The notes under the pieces are model-generated. The model was not told the DNA's origin. It saw only the letters and a list, made by a program, of their open reading frames with translations, and did no database searches. The translations under genes were made by a program, and so were the position numbers. 64,000 bases of DNA from Falsihalocynthiibacter sp042445055 (GTDB lineage Bacteria > Pseudomonadota > Alphaproteobacteria > Rhodobacterales > Rhodobacteraceae), in NCBI RefSeq assembly GCF_042445055.1, contig NZ_CP170339.1:682001-746000 (forward strand), read 5' to 3'. Positions 1 to 7,586 of the stretch are shown here, one piece after another. Every line of letters begins with the position of its first letter. Within the stretch, counting starts at the first letter, position 1.

Positions 1-218
1 TCCAGTCCATCTTGCGTCACTTCCCAGAAATCGGTGTGCGCGTCGGAGATCGCCCTGAGCCATGTATATTGGAGCTGTTTAAGCCGCCAATCCTGTGCAA
101 CCCTCGGCCAAACCGCGGCGAACTTGGCGCGGTTGGGTTCGGCGGCGGCCTCGCGGGCGGCGGCCGAAACATCAAAAAGTGTTCCGTAAGCGTCGAAGAT
201 ACAAGTCGTAATGGGCAT
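1..218 (-). CDS. Haloacid dehalogenase, type II (HAD superfamily), 5' part only
   Basis: The reverse strand encodes about 72 residues from an ATG at 218 and runs off the window start without a stop. The protein opens with a beta strand ending in FDAYGTLFD, the HAD motif I with the nucleophilic aspartate at residue 9. The spelling DAYGTLFD followed by an Ala/Arg-rich helix is typical of type II (L-2-)haloacid dehalogenases, which hydrolyse 2-halocarboxylic acids through an aspartyl ester. The ribosome-binding site AGGAGTG lies 4 bases before the ATG. Motifs II to IV lie outside the window, so substrate and completeness cannot be judged. Other HAD hydrolases are possible, but the motif strongly favours this subfamily. 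Confidence 0.8.
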   Translation of the reverse strand, partial: MPITTCIFDAYGTLFDVSAAAREAAAEPNRAKFAAVWPRVAQDWRLKQLQYTWLRAISDAHTDFWEVTQDGL

Positions 219-222
219 GCGG

Positions 223-241
223 CACTCCTTTGGGAGGAGTG
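223..241 (-). promoter_or_regulatory. Perfect hairpin containing the ribosome-binding site of the HAD gene
   Basis: On the minus strand CACTCCT, a 5-base loop and AGGAGTG form a perfect 7-bp stem. The 3' arm is the Shine-Dalgarno sequence of the dehalogenase gene, 4 bases before its ATG. In mRNA the stem would mask the ribosome-binding site, so it may lower or regulate translation. The pairing is seen directly; a regulatory role is inference. Confidence 0.45.
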
Positions 242-379
242 TCGCACGCAGCCAAAAAGACGAAAAGCAAAAACTGCGAATTTTGGGGTGGGGTTTACAC
301 CCCTATAAGAATCCCTATGGTGCGCGGCTTCTTGAGGGCGCCCGAGTGGTGCCCTTGTTGATATTTGAAAGGCAAAACT

Positions 380-808
380 ATGACAGTCGTAAAAGACGGA
401 GACAAAATCGCGCTGCACTACACGGGTACATTGGCCGACGGTAGCGTGTTCGATTCCTCCGAAGGGCGCGAGCCGCTAGAATTTACCGTCGGGTCAGGTC
501 AAGTCATCAAAGGGCTTGATAAGAGTCTGCCTGGAATGGCCGTTGGTGACAAAAAGACAATCACCGCAATCGCCGAAGAAGCATATGGTCCAGTCGTGGA
601 AAATGCGCGCCAGCCTGTGCCACGCGACCAATTCCCAGATGATATCCCAATGGAAATCGGTACGCAGCTTCAGATGCAAACACCGCAGGGTGAGATCGTT
701 ATGGTAACGATTGCCGAGGTTGCCGAAGACTCTGTTGTGCTTGATGCGAACCATCCGCTTGCAGGTAAAGACCTGACATTCGCGATTGAGCTCGTTTCGA
801 TCAGCTAA
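380..808 (+). CDS. FKBP-type peptidyl-prolyl cis-trans isomerase (SlyD/SlpA-like)
   Basis: The 142-residue protein catalyses cis-trans isomerisation of peptidyl-proline bonds and probably also acts as a folding chaperone in the cytosol. The N-terminus has the FKBP signature HYTGTLADGSVFDSS, followed by FTVGSGQVIKGLDKSLPGM. An insert-in-flap region (about residues 70-120, with AYGPVVENA and RDQFP) marks the SlyD/SlpA branch rather than the small FKBP12 type. The His/Cys-rich metal-binding tail of SlyD is absent. An upstream in-frame TTG at 365 exists, but the ATG at 380 has a GAAAGG ribosome-binding site at the right distance and fits the family length. There is no signal peptide. A strong terminator follows immediately. 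Confidence 0.9.
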   Translation: MTVVKDGDKIALHYTGTLADGSVFDSSEGREPLEFTVGSGQVIKGLDKSLPGMAVGDKKTITAIAEEAYGPVVENARQPVPRDQFPDDIPMEIGTQLQMQTPQGEIVMVTIAEVAEDSVVLDANHPLAGKDLTFAIELVSIS

Positions 809-811
809 ACG

Positions 812-851
812 AAAAAGGGGCGCCGCAGATGTTCTGTGACGCCCCTTTTTT
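812..851. terminator. Bidirectional rho-independent terminator between the FKBP gene and fabI
   Basis: AAAAAGGGGCG (812-822) pairs perfectly with CGCCCCTTTTT (840-850) across a 17-base loop. It has a T run on the plus strand and, read backwards, an equivalent T run on the minus strand. It lies between two convergent genes and can serve both. Confidence 0.85.
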
Positions 852-864
852 GATGCTCTAGTGC

Positions 865-1653
865 TTAGAGGTTTTCTGGCTGGGGCATTCCCAAAACGTG
901 ATAACCGCCATCCACGCGAATGATCTCGCCTGTGGTGCAAGCCCCTCCATCAGATGCCAGATATACCGCAGTTGCGCCGATTGCCTCAAGCGTCGCGTTG
1001 GCGCGCATCGGCGCGTTCGCTTCGGTCTGGCGATAGGTTTTGCGCGCGCCGCCAATGGCCGCGCCAGCCAGCGTTTTCATCGGGCCGGGTGAAATCGCAT
1101 TCACGCGGATACCGTCTGGACCGAGGTCGTTGGCAAGGTAGCGCACGGCGGCCTCTAGGGCGGCCTTAGCTACCCCCATAACGTTGTAGAACGGGGTCAC
1201 ACGGTTAGAGCCCTGATACGTAAGCGTCAGGATTGTTCCGCCGTCAGTCATCATAGGAGCCGCGCGACGGGCCACTTCGATGAGAGAATAGCAACTGATG
1301 TCCAGCGAACGCTTGAAGTTGTCCCTGCTGGTGTTCACGAAACGCCCTGCGAGCTCGTTCTTGTCGGAAAAGGCGATGGCATGAACGATAAAATCGATCT
1401 TGCCCCATTTCTCTTCCAGTTCGCCAAATGCACGGTCAAGCGAGGCGTCATCGGTGACATCAACGTCCACCATGAAGTCGCTTCCGAGACTTTGTGCCAA
1501 GGGCTCGACCCGCTTGCCGAATGCTTCACCCTGATAAGTAAAAGCAAGCTCTGCGCCTTCTTCGGCGAGCGCCTTGGCAATTCCCCAAGCGATAGAACGT
1601 TCGTTCGCGACACCCATAATGAGCCCGCGTTTCCCTGTCATCAAATTAGCCAT
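865..1653 (-). CDS. fabI: Enoyl-[acyl-carrier-protein] reductase (NADH)
   Basis: The 262-residue cytosolic SDR-type enzyme reduces trans-2-enoyl-ACP in the last step of each fatty-acid elongation cycle. The cofactor loop near residues 11-21 reads LIMGVANERSIAW, the usual FabI variant of the glycine motif. The catalytic Tyr156 and Lys163 (YNVMGVAK) and the second tyrosine Tyr146 sit at the same numbers as in the E. coli enzyme. It follows fabB by only 9 bases on the minus strand, so fabA-fabB-fabI is probably one transcript that ends at the terminator before the FKBP gene. Length and motifs are complete. Confidence 0.97.
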   Translation of the reverse strand: MANLMTGKRGLIMGVANERSIAWGIAKALAEEGAELAFTYQGEAFGKRVEPLAQSLGSDFMVDVDVTDDASLDRAFGELEEKWGKIDFIVHAIAFSDKNELAGRFVNTSRDNFKRSLDISCYSLIEVARRAAPMMTDGGTILTLTYQGSNRVTPFYNVMGVAKAALEAAVRYLANDLGPDGIRVNAISPGPMKTLAGAAIGGARKTYRQTEANAPMRANATLEAIGATAVYLASDGGACTTGEIIRVDGGYHVLGMPQPENL

Positions 1654-1662
1654 TTAGCGTAC

Positions 1663-2889
1663 TCACTCGTGATATTTGCTCATGACTAGGGTGGCGTTTG
1701 TGCCTCCAAAGCCAAAGCTATTTGAAAGAACACTGTCCAGCTCGACGTTTTCGCGCAACTCGGTGACGATCTCGCCCTCGTTGATTGCGGGGTCAAGCTC
1801 GGTAATGTTTGCGGAAGCTGCGATGAAGTTGTTGTTCATCATAATGAGCGAGTAGATTGCCTCGTGCACGCCCGTCGCACCCAAAGAGTGACCAGTGAGT
1901 GACTTGGTCGATGCGATCGGCGGTGTTGATCCTTCGCCAAAGACGCGGCGCACTGCTTCGACTTCGGTTACGTCGCCCGCAGGTGTCGATGTGCCGTGCG
2001 CATTGATGTAATCAATTTTGCGGTCGCCAATTGTGCTCAGCGCCAAACGCATAGAGCGCTCGCCACCTTCGCCAGAGGGTGCCACCATGTCGTGACCATC
2101 TGAAGTGGCACCATAACCAGTGACTTCGGCGTAGATTTTCGCGCCACGTGCTTTGGCATGCTCAAGCTCTTCGAGAACCAGAACGCCGCCGCCGCCGCCG
2201 ATGACGAAACCGTCGCGCGTTGCGTCGAACGGGCGGCTCGCAGTTGTTGGCGTGTCGTTGTATTTGCTCGACATCGCGCCCATGGCGTCAAAGAGACAGC
2301 TTAGCGTCCAATCAACTTCTTCACCGCCGCCTGCAAAGACAACGTCCTGTTTGCCCATCTGGATTTGCTCAACGCCATTGCCGATACAATGCGCAGAGGT
2401 AGAGCAAGCAGAAGTAATCGAATAGTTCACGCCCTTGATTTTAAATGGTGTCGCAAGGCACGCAGAGTTCGTAGAGCTCATGCAGCGCGTCACCATGAAT
2501 GGTCCCATACGCTTGGGCGCGCCTTTTTCCTTAACGGTTGTGAACGCCGAGAAGAAGTTGGATGTCGAAGGCCCACCAGAGCCCATAACGAGACCAGTAC
2601 GCACGTTTGACACCTCATCGGGCTCAAGGCCAGAGTCGGCAATCGCTTGCTCCATCGCGAGATAGTTATACGCAGCACCCGGCCCCATGAACCGTAGCTG
2701 GCGCTTGTCGATTTCGGCGGTCAGGTCGATTTGCGGAATGCCCGCAACCTGACTGCGAAAGCCGTTCTCGGCGTATGTTTCTTCGCGGATGATGCCGGAT
2801 TTGCCCGCTCGAAGCGAGGCCTCCACTTCATCGATTGTATTCCCGATGGGCGAGATAATCCCCATCCCTGTGACAACGACTCTACGCAT
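1663..2889 (-). CDS. fabB: 3-oxoacyl-[acyl-carrier-protein] synthase I
   Basis: The 408-residue beta-ketoacyl-ACP synthase condenses malonyl-ACP with acyl-ACP and, with FabA, is required for unsaturated fatty-acid synthesis. The thiolase-fold active site is complete: Cys162 in SACSTSAHC, His298 in NAHGTSTPAGD and His334 in LTGHSLGATG, almost exactly the E. coli FabB numbering. The placement directly downstream of fabA (33 bases) supports FabB rather than FabF. The gene lies between fabA and fabI on the minus strand. Confidence 0.96.
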   Translation of the reverse strand: MRRVVVTGMGIISPIGNTIDEVEASLRAGKSGIIREETYAENGFRSQVAGIPQIDLTAEIDKRQLRFMGPGAAYNYLAMEQAIADSGLEPDEVSNVRTGLVMGSGGPSTSNFFSAFTTVKEKGAPKRMGPFMVTRCMSSTNSACLATPFKIKGVNYSITSACSTSAHCIGNGVEQIQMGKQDVVFAGGGEEVDWTLSCLFDAMGAMSSKYNDTPTTASRPFDATRDGFVIGGGGGVLVLEELEHAKARGAKIYAEVTGYGATSDGHDMVAPSGEGGERSMRLALSTIGDRKIDYINAHGTSTPAGDVTEVEAVRRVFGEGSTPPIASTKSLTGHSLGATGVHEAIYSLIMMNNNFIAASANITELDPAINEGEIVTELRENVELDSVLSNSFGFGGTNATLVMSKYHE

Positions 2890-2922
2890 GGCGTGTCCTT
2901 TCGTAAGGTTCGGTTTTCAAGC

Positions 2923-3435
2923 TTATTCGGCCGGAGCCAAACCAACCTTCATGTTCTTAACTGAGTAAACTTCTTCGCCGTCGGCCAGCAAAATGCCGTC
3001 GGCCATACCAACTTTGATTTTGGCGCGATCAATGACTTTGGTAAAATCAACTTTGTAAGTGAGCATTTTGCGCGTTGGGGTGACTTTGCCAGTCAACTTC
3101 ACATCGCCAACACCCAAGGCCATGCCTTGACCCGTCATGCCGCGCCATCCGAGGTTAAAGCCGGTAAGCTGCCACAGGCCATCAAGTCCGAGACATCCTG
3201 GCATAATCGGGTTGCCAGGGAAGTGGCATTCAAAGAACCAAAGGTCCGGCGTGATGTCGAATTCTGCGACAACGTGGCCTTTGCCATGCTCGCCACCATC
3301 GGCGCTAATTTCGGTAATGCGGTCCATCATGAGCATCGGCGGCATAGGAAGTTGGGCGTTGCCGGGGCCAAATAGCTCCCCTTGTGCGCATTTGATGAGG
3401 TCTTCTTTGTCAAAACTGCTCGGAAAATTGGCCAT
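2923..3435 (-). CDS. fabA: 3-hydroxydecanoyl-ACP dehydratase/isomerase
   Basis: The 170-residue hot-dog-fold enzyme dehydrates 3-hydroxydecanoyl-ACP and isomerises trans-2- to cis-3-decenoyl-ACP, the branch point for anaerobic-type unsaturated fatty acids. The catalytic His71 in CHFPGNPIMPG and Asp85 in LGLDGLWQL are present, matching E. coli His70/Asp84. It is the first gene of the fabA-fabB-fabI group and is divergent from irr, with about 180 bases between them. Promoters for both probably lie in that gap. Confidence 0.97.
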   Translation of the reverse strand: MANFPSSFDKEDLIKCAQGELFGPGNAQLPMPPMLMMDRITEISADGGEHGKGHVVAEFDITPDLWFFECHFPGNPIMPGCLGLDGLWQLTGFNLGWRGMTGQGMALGVGDVKLTGKVTPTRKMLTYKVDFTKVIDRAKIKVGMADGILLADGEEVYSVKNMKVGLAPAE

Positions 3436-3548
3436 TCGGCTCTGCTCCCTAAATTGTGAGTGCTCTCGCGTTGACCTCCTTTATCACTCTGTCAGTTATG
3501 CTGGCAAGGGCAGGAGCCTTTTCATCACCTTAGTTGCGAGCCAGTCGC

Positions 3549-3568
3549 ATTCAAAAAGATGTTTGAAT
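3549..3568. promoter_or_regulatory. Inverted repeat in the fabA-irr divergent region
   Basis: ATTCAAA (3549-3555) and TTTGAAT (3562-3568) form a perfect 7-bp inverted repeat with a 6-base spacer, about 50 bases before the irr start. Fur-family proteins bind AT-rich palindromes, so this could be an autoregulatory site for Irr, but it is not an exact match to the rhizobial iron-control element. The repeat is seen; its function is inference. Confidence 0.35.
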
Positions 3569-3618
3569 ATGCGCAGGGATTAACCCTATACTGGCCCGAG
3601 ATATAAGGCGAAGGCACC

Positions 3619-4062
3619 ATGAACAATTCGGCACCCAAGTTAACACAGACACCTCAGCAGATCAGCGCAGACTGGTTGGCGTGCGCAGGAATGCGTCCGA
3701 CGCGACAGCGATTGTCGTTGGCAGAGTTGCTGGTTGGGGATGGTCAGGACCGTCACGTAACGGCCGAGAGCCTGTTTGAATCGGCCCGCGCCAGCGGAGA
3801 GAAGGTTTCGCTCGCAACGGTTTACAATACACTCAAGGCGTTTTGTGAGGCTGGGCTGCTTCGTGAGATCATTGTGGATGGTTCCAAGAGCTATTTCGAC
3901 ACCAACATGAGCGACCACCCGCATTTCTTCTGGGAAGACGATGCCCGCCTGACGGATGCACCCAAGGAGCAGCTTGTACTGGCGCAGATACCGGATGCGC
4001 CAGATGGAGCCGAGATCGCCAAGGTCGATGTTGTTATCCGGCTTCGCAAAACCGCGCGCTAG
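3619..4062 (+). CDS. irr: Fur-family iron response regulator
   Basis: The 147-residue DNA-binding protein belongs to the Fur superfamily. The winged helix spans about residues 20-90, with RPTRQRL and the recognition segment SLATVYNTLKAF. It then has a short dimerisation domain containing SDHPHFFWED near residues 98-107. The HPH motif where Fur has its metal site, and the lack of the Cys-rich tail of Fur/Zur, point to Irr, which in alphaproteobacteria senses haem/iron status and represses or activates iron genes. Placement beside fabA is common in Rhodobacterales. The ATG at 3619 is preceded by the purine-rich GGCGAAGG. Confidence 0.88.
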   Translation: MNNSAPKLTQTPQQISADWLACAGMRPTRQRLSLAELLVGDGQDRHVTAESLFESARASGEKVSLATVYNTLKAFCEAGLLREIIVDGSKSYFDTNMSDHPHFFWEDDARLTDAPKEQLVLAQIPDAPDGAEIAKVDVVIRLRKTAR

Positions 4063-4068
4063 TTCGTC

Positions 4069-4938
4069 CTAGAACCACTGACCCGGTTCGATTAGGCCCA
4101 AATCCAAGAGTTGTTGGCTATTCCATTCGAAGGGCGTGGTGTTGTGCCATCTAAACGTCTCAATCGCAAAGGTTGAACCGGGGTTGAGTTTGAGCGCCTT
4201 AGCTGTTCGGAAGCTGCATATCGCTGCGGTGATGTTGTGGTGCCAAGGGCAGGAATAGGTGTTGTATTCTTCGTCCGAAAAAGTGCTCTTATCCAAGAGC
4301 CGCAGCCCCGCCTTGGCTCGAAAAATAGAGATTCGGTCGATTTTGCGTCGCTCAAGTGGGATGTGTTCTTCGAAACGCCAGCGCAGCCCCCCGAAAAAAT
4401 CATTCTGGCGGTCTTTGATATGGTCCTTGTTTATCGGATCGGTGCGGGCGAGGGCGTAGTAACCCGTTTTGTCAAAATGTGCTTCCTCCACCGAAACGGC
4501 ATTTGGAAAACGTGCTAGATCGCTAGCATAGAGGTCCACGACATAGGATAGCACCGCGCCCCTGCGTTCCTCCATGTGGAACGTCAGCATTTCGCCGACT
4601 GTGCGGCTCTCGCAAAATGGAAAGAACAGGTACTCGGCGTTGTAGCAATAGTAAATCCACTGCCCAATCGCCCGATCATTGATCGCGTTTACAATTGTTT
4701 GCGTGGCGTTATCCTCAAACAAGTTCGCCGCAATTGTGTGGACTTGTGCTTCAAGGTCATGCGGAACTGATAGCCCCTCCGCACCAAACACCAGTATCGT
4801 TTTGAACCCGAGCCCAAAGTGATGTCGGATGGTTGAATCGACCTCTACGTCATCCTCGATTAGCAGTATCGCAATCGGGTCAGAGGCCAAAATAGCGGCG
4901 CCATTCTGTAGAAAATCCTGTAGGTTAGAATAACGCAT
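4069..4938 (-). CDS. Glycosyltransferase family 2-like protein with a degenerate active-site motif
   Basis: The 289-residue protein has no signal peptide or membrane segment. The N-terminal part resembles the GT2 subgroup that begins with a conserved acidic segment and HHFGLGFKTILVFG (about residues 26-52). The region YNAEYLFFPF near residue 100 corresponds to the place where active members carry the metal-binding D-x-D-E-F stretch, but here the aspartates are missing. A second aromatic/basic segment (WRFEEHIP, about 185-192) and HNTTPFEW close to the end are consistent with this family. The gene converges with irr and ends 6 bases from it. The substrate is unknown; a GT-A fold is inferred from pattern only. 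Confidence 0.5.
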   Translation of the reverse strand: MRYSNLQDFLQNGAAILASDPIAILLIEDDVEVDSTIRHHFGLGFKTILVFGAEGLSVPHDLEAQVHTIAANLFEDNATQTIVNAINDRAIGQWIYYCYNAEYLFFPFCESRTVGEMLTFHMEERRGAVLSYVVDLYASDLARFPNAVSVEEAHFDKTGYYALARTDPINKDHIKDRQNDFFGGLRWRFEEHIPLERRKIDRISIFRAKAGLRLLDKSTFSDEEYNTYSCPWHHNITAAICSFRTAKALKLNPGSTFAIETFRWHNTTPFEWNSQQLLDLGLIEPGQWF

Positions 4939-5058
4939 TGTCCCGCCCGACTTGTTTTACCCCAATTTCCGCCAATTCGCCTTTCATTGCAAGCGTTGCA
5001 GGCCGCCGCGAGATTGTGTAGGGACACGCTCTAATCCTTATGAACCCACGAGGCCGAG

Positions 5059-6381
5059 ATGTCTGATCGTAAAAAGCTGTTTATCAAAACCTACGGTTGC
5101 CAGATGAACGTCTATGATAGTGAGCGCATGGCCGAGACACTCGGCGGTTCTGGCTACGATACGACCGAGGATGCGGCCTCGGCGGACATGATCCTACTGA
5201 ACACTTGCCATATTCGTGAGAAAGCCGCCGAGAAGATCTATTCAGAGCTTGGCCGCCTGAAGGTTCACAAGGACGCCAATCCTAACCTGAAAATCGCGGT
5301 TGCAGGCTGTGTTGCGCAGGCCGAAGGCGAAGAAATTGTGCGCCGCCAGCCTGCCGTGGACCTTGTTGTTGGGCCGCAGAGCTATCATCGCTTGCCAGAA
5401 ATGGAAGAGAAAATCCGTGAGGGTAAGCGTGCTTTGGATACGGATTTCCCAGAGGAAGATAAGTTCGAGCATATGCCAAAGCGCCCCAAGGCCGCGCGCG
5501 GGCCGACAGCGTTTCTAACGGTTCAGGAAGGCTGCGATAAGTTTTGTGCGTTCTGCGTGGTGCCCTACACACGCGGCGCCGAGGTGAGTCGCCCTGTTGA
5601 TCGTATTCTCACAGAGGCGCGTGATCTGGTTGAGCGTGGTGTACGTGAAATTACGCTGCTCGGGCAGAACGTGAACGCGTACCACGGGCAGGGGCCGAAC
5701 GGCGATATGACGCTTGATCAGCTTATTTGGGCGCTAAACGATGTTGATGGCCTAGAGCGTATTCGTTTCACCACGAGCCACCCGAACGATATGACCGACG
5801 CGCTTATTGCGGCGCATGGTGAATGCGAAAAGCTCATGCCATATCTTCACCTGCCGGTCCAAAGTGGTAGCGACAAAATCCTGAAACGGATGAACCGCAA
5901 CCACACCGCTGAAAGCTACTTGAAAGTGATCGAGCGCATCCGAGCTGCACGCCCTGACATTTTGCTGTCGGGCGACTTCATTGTGGGCTTCCCCGAAGAG
6001 ACAGAAGCGGATTTCGAAGCAACGATGGAGCTTGTGCGTCAGGTTCGGTATGGCCAAGCATATTCCTTCAAGTACTCTTCGCGCCCCGGAACGCCGGCGG
6101 CCGAGCGCCCCCTTGTGGATCAAGCAGAAGCAGATGATCGCTTGCAGCGTCTTCAAGGCTTGTTAAGCTCGCAGCAGTACGAAATCCAAGACGAGATGGT
6201 TGGTAAAGAAGTCAGCGTTCTATTTGAGCGCGAAGGTCGGCTTGAAGGACAGATGGTCGGAAAATCCGAGTATCTTCATGCGGTGCATGTCACTGCGCCA
6301 AACGCGAAACGCGGTGACATTGCACGCGTGAAAATTACAAATACAGAAAGGAACTCTCTGGGCGGTACGCTACTTACTTAA
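5059..6381 (+). CDS. miaB: tRNA-2-methylthio-N6-dimethylallyladenosine synthase
   Basis: The 440-residue radical-SAM methylthiotransferase adds the 2-methylthio group to i6A37 in tRNAs reading UNN codons. Three domains are visible. The N-terminal UPF0004 domain has cluster-binding Cys14, Cys50 and Cys84. The radical-SAM core has CxxxCxxC at Cys159/163/166. The C-terminal TRAM domain covers roughly residues 375-440. It is complete and of family length. It is transcribed alone, divergently from the glycosyltransferase-like gene, with a purine-rich GAGGCCGAG directly before the ATG. Confidence 0.97.
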   Translation: MSDRKKLFIKTYGCQMNVYDSERMAETLGGSGYDTTEDAASADMILLNTCHIREKAAEKIYSELGRLKVHKDANPNLKIAVAGCVAQAEGEEIVRRQPAVDLVVGPQSYHRLPEMEEKIREGKRALDTDFPEEDKFEHMPKRPKAARGPTAFLTVQEGCDKFCAFCVVPYTRGAEVSRPVDRILTEARDLVERGVREITLLGQNVNAYHGQGPNGDMTLDQLIWALNDVDGLERIRFTTSHPNDMTDALIAAHGECEKLMPYLHLPVQSGSDKILKRMNRNHTAESYLKVIERIRAARPDILLSGDFIVGFPEETEADFEATMELVRQVRYGQAYSFKYSSRPGTPAAERPLVDQAEADDRLQRLQGLLSSQQYEIQDEMVGKEVSVLFEREGRLEGQMVGKSEYLHAVHVTAPNAKRGDIARVKITNTERNSLGGTLLT

Positions 6382-6493
6382 GTACCGCAGACGATCGTTT
6401 CGTCGCTGCCTATTAATTCGGTGTTTATGACGCGATTGTTACTGAATCAGACTCAACTAGAGAAATTATCACTTTCTTAGGTAATTTAGGGTT

Positions 6494-6499
6494 TATAAT
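6494..6499 (+). promoter_or_regulatory. Candidate -10 box for the OmpA/lipoprotein pair
   Basis: A perfect TATAAT lies 70 bases before the OmpA-like gene in a markedly AT-rich stretch (about 6435-6515). No good -35 element is visible at 16-18 bases upstream (ACTTTC or CTTTCT). It may be a weak housekeeping promoter or one needing an activator. Confidence 0.35.
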
Positions 6500-6568
6500 A
6501 AAAAATGTAGTTAGTTGCGCGTCGAATTGTGAGATGCGCACCGAGTAGTAGGTATTGAGGTTCATCAT

Positions 6569-7144
6569 ATGAATAAAAAACTATTTCTTAGGGCGACGCA
6601 TATACTTGCAGTCGCTCTAACGTGTTTGAGTCTTGGATCGTTGTCGGCCCAGGCAAAAGATATTAAGGTTACAGATCGTTATAAGCCTGCTTTGGGCATT
6701 ACGCCTGACGGCTGTCAGGTCTGGCTCATTGATGACGGTATCGAAGGCTATGCATGGAACCGGACTGATCGTGACGGTAAGCCGATTTGCGTGGAAACTG
6801 CGATCTGTTTCGATGACACAGCGGATCATTTGTTTGTGTCGGGCGGAAGCACGCTGCGCCCTGAACAGCGAGAGCGTTTGACAAACCTGTTTAAACGGCA
6901 AGATATCCATTCGTACGCCATCAATGGCTATACAGATTCTAGCGGCTCGTATGATCGGAATATGGAGCTTTCCAAGCAGCGCGCAACTGCCGTGGCGCAG
7001 GTTGCTCTCGCCGCTGGTGCGCAGGTAACTGCCGTCCGCGCACTTGGCGAACAGTATCCTCGCGCGACCAATAGTACCGCAGAGGGCCGCGCGTTGAACC
7101 GAAGGGTCGAAGTTTTCTGTCATCGTAAAATTGGGGAGTATTGA
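6569..7144 (+). CDS. OmpA-family envelope protein with an N-terminal PDGC motif
   Basis: The 191-residue protein has a Sec signal peptide (charged MNKK start, hydrophobic core, SAQA end near residue 29). A short domain follows with PDGCQVWLIDDGIEGYA (46-62) and further cysteines at 74 and 80. Residues about 85-185 form an OmpA C-terminal peptidoglycan-binding domain (INGYTDSSG, LSKQRATAVAQ, ALNRRVEV). It probably sits in the periplasm on peptidoglycan. The next gene, 3 bases downstream, encodes a lipoprotein with the same Cys motif, so the two are likely co-translated partners. No specific function is known to me. Confidence 0.75.
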   Translation: MNKKLFLRATHILAVALTCLSLGSLSAQAKDIKVTDRYKPALGITPDGCQVWLIDDGIEGYAWNRTDRDGKPICVETAICFDDTADHLFVSGGSTLRPEQRERLTNLFKRQDIHSYAINGYTDSSGSYDRNMELSKQRATAVAQVALAAGAQVTAVRALGEQYPRATNSTAEGRALNRRVEVFCHRKIGEY

Positions 7145-7147
7145 GCC

Positions 7148-7444
7148 ATGAAAACTCATAAGCTTATCGTGCTCGCCCTTTTCGCATCGACACTTACCGC
7201 CTGTGGATTCAAAAGTGATCAATCCATAGAAGGATTCGTCGAAGGTCGCCCTATTCAGGATAACATCAAATGGGGTATCTATGTGGATCCAGATGGATGC
7301 GATACTTGGATTGCCGACAACGGGAATGAGGGATACGCGGTCGCCCGCCTAGAACCACGCACTGGTGCGCGGGTTTGTTCCGGTCTTCTTGAGCCGGGCA
7401 CTGCCGCTGGACATAAACAGCATTCGATTTGGGACCCGCTCTAG
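7148..7444 (+). CDS. Small lipoprotein sharing the PDGC motif of its neighbour
   Basis: This 98-residue lipoprotein precursor has signal peptide MKTHKLIVLALFASTLTAC with the lipobox LTAC and lipidated Cys19. The mature part has PDGCDTWIADNGNEGYA at 48-64 and a later cysteine at 77. This mirrors the upstream protein, where the same block is followed by a Cys at nearly the same distance, so an intradomain disulfide is plausible. It has no OmpA domain. It begins 3 bases after the upstream stop and is followed by a strong terminator, so the two genes form one short operon. Probably outer-membrane anchored; function unknown. Confidence 0.7.
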   Translation: MKTHKLIVLALFASTLTACGFKSDQSIEGFVEGRPIQDNIKWGIYVDPDGCDTWIADNGNEGYAVARLEPRTGARVCSGLLEPGTAAGHKQHSIWDPL

Positions 7445-7465
7445 GCGGAAATCAGTAAATTTAGG

Positions 7466-7496
7466 CGGCCATCGTACCAATGCGGTGGCCGTTTTT
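7466..7496 (+). terminator. Rho-independent terminator after the OmpA/lipoprotein pair
   Basis: CGGCCATCG (7466-7474) pairs with CGGTGGCCG (7483-7491, one G-T wobble) across an 8-base loop and is followed by TTTTT. It closes the two-gene unit and separates it from phoH. Confidence 0.8.
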
Positions 7497-7586
7497 GTGT
7501 CAGCTATATGAAACTTGCGAATGACCTCTTGCGCCCGCTTCATCTACTTGGCACCATTGGGGGGTATTCAGCTTAGGGAGTCCTTT

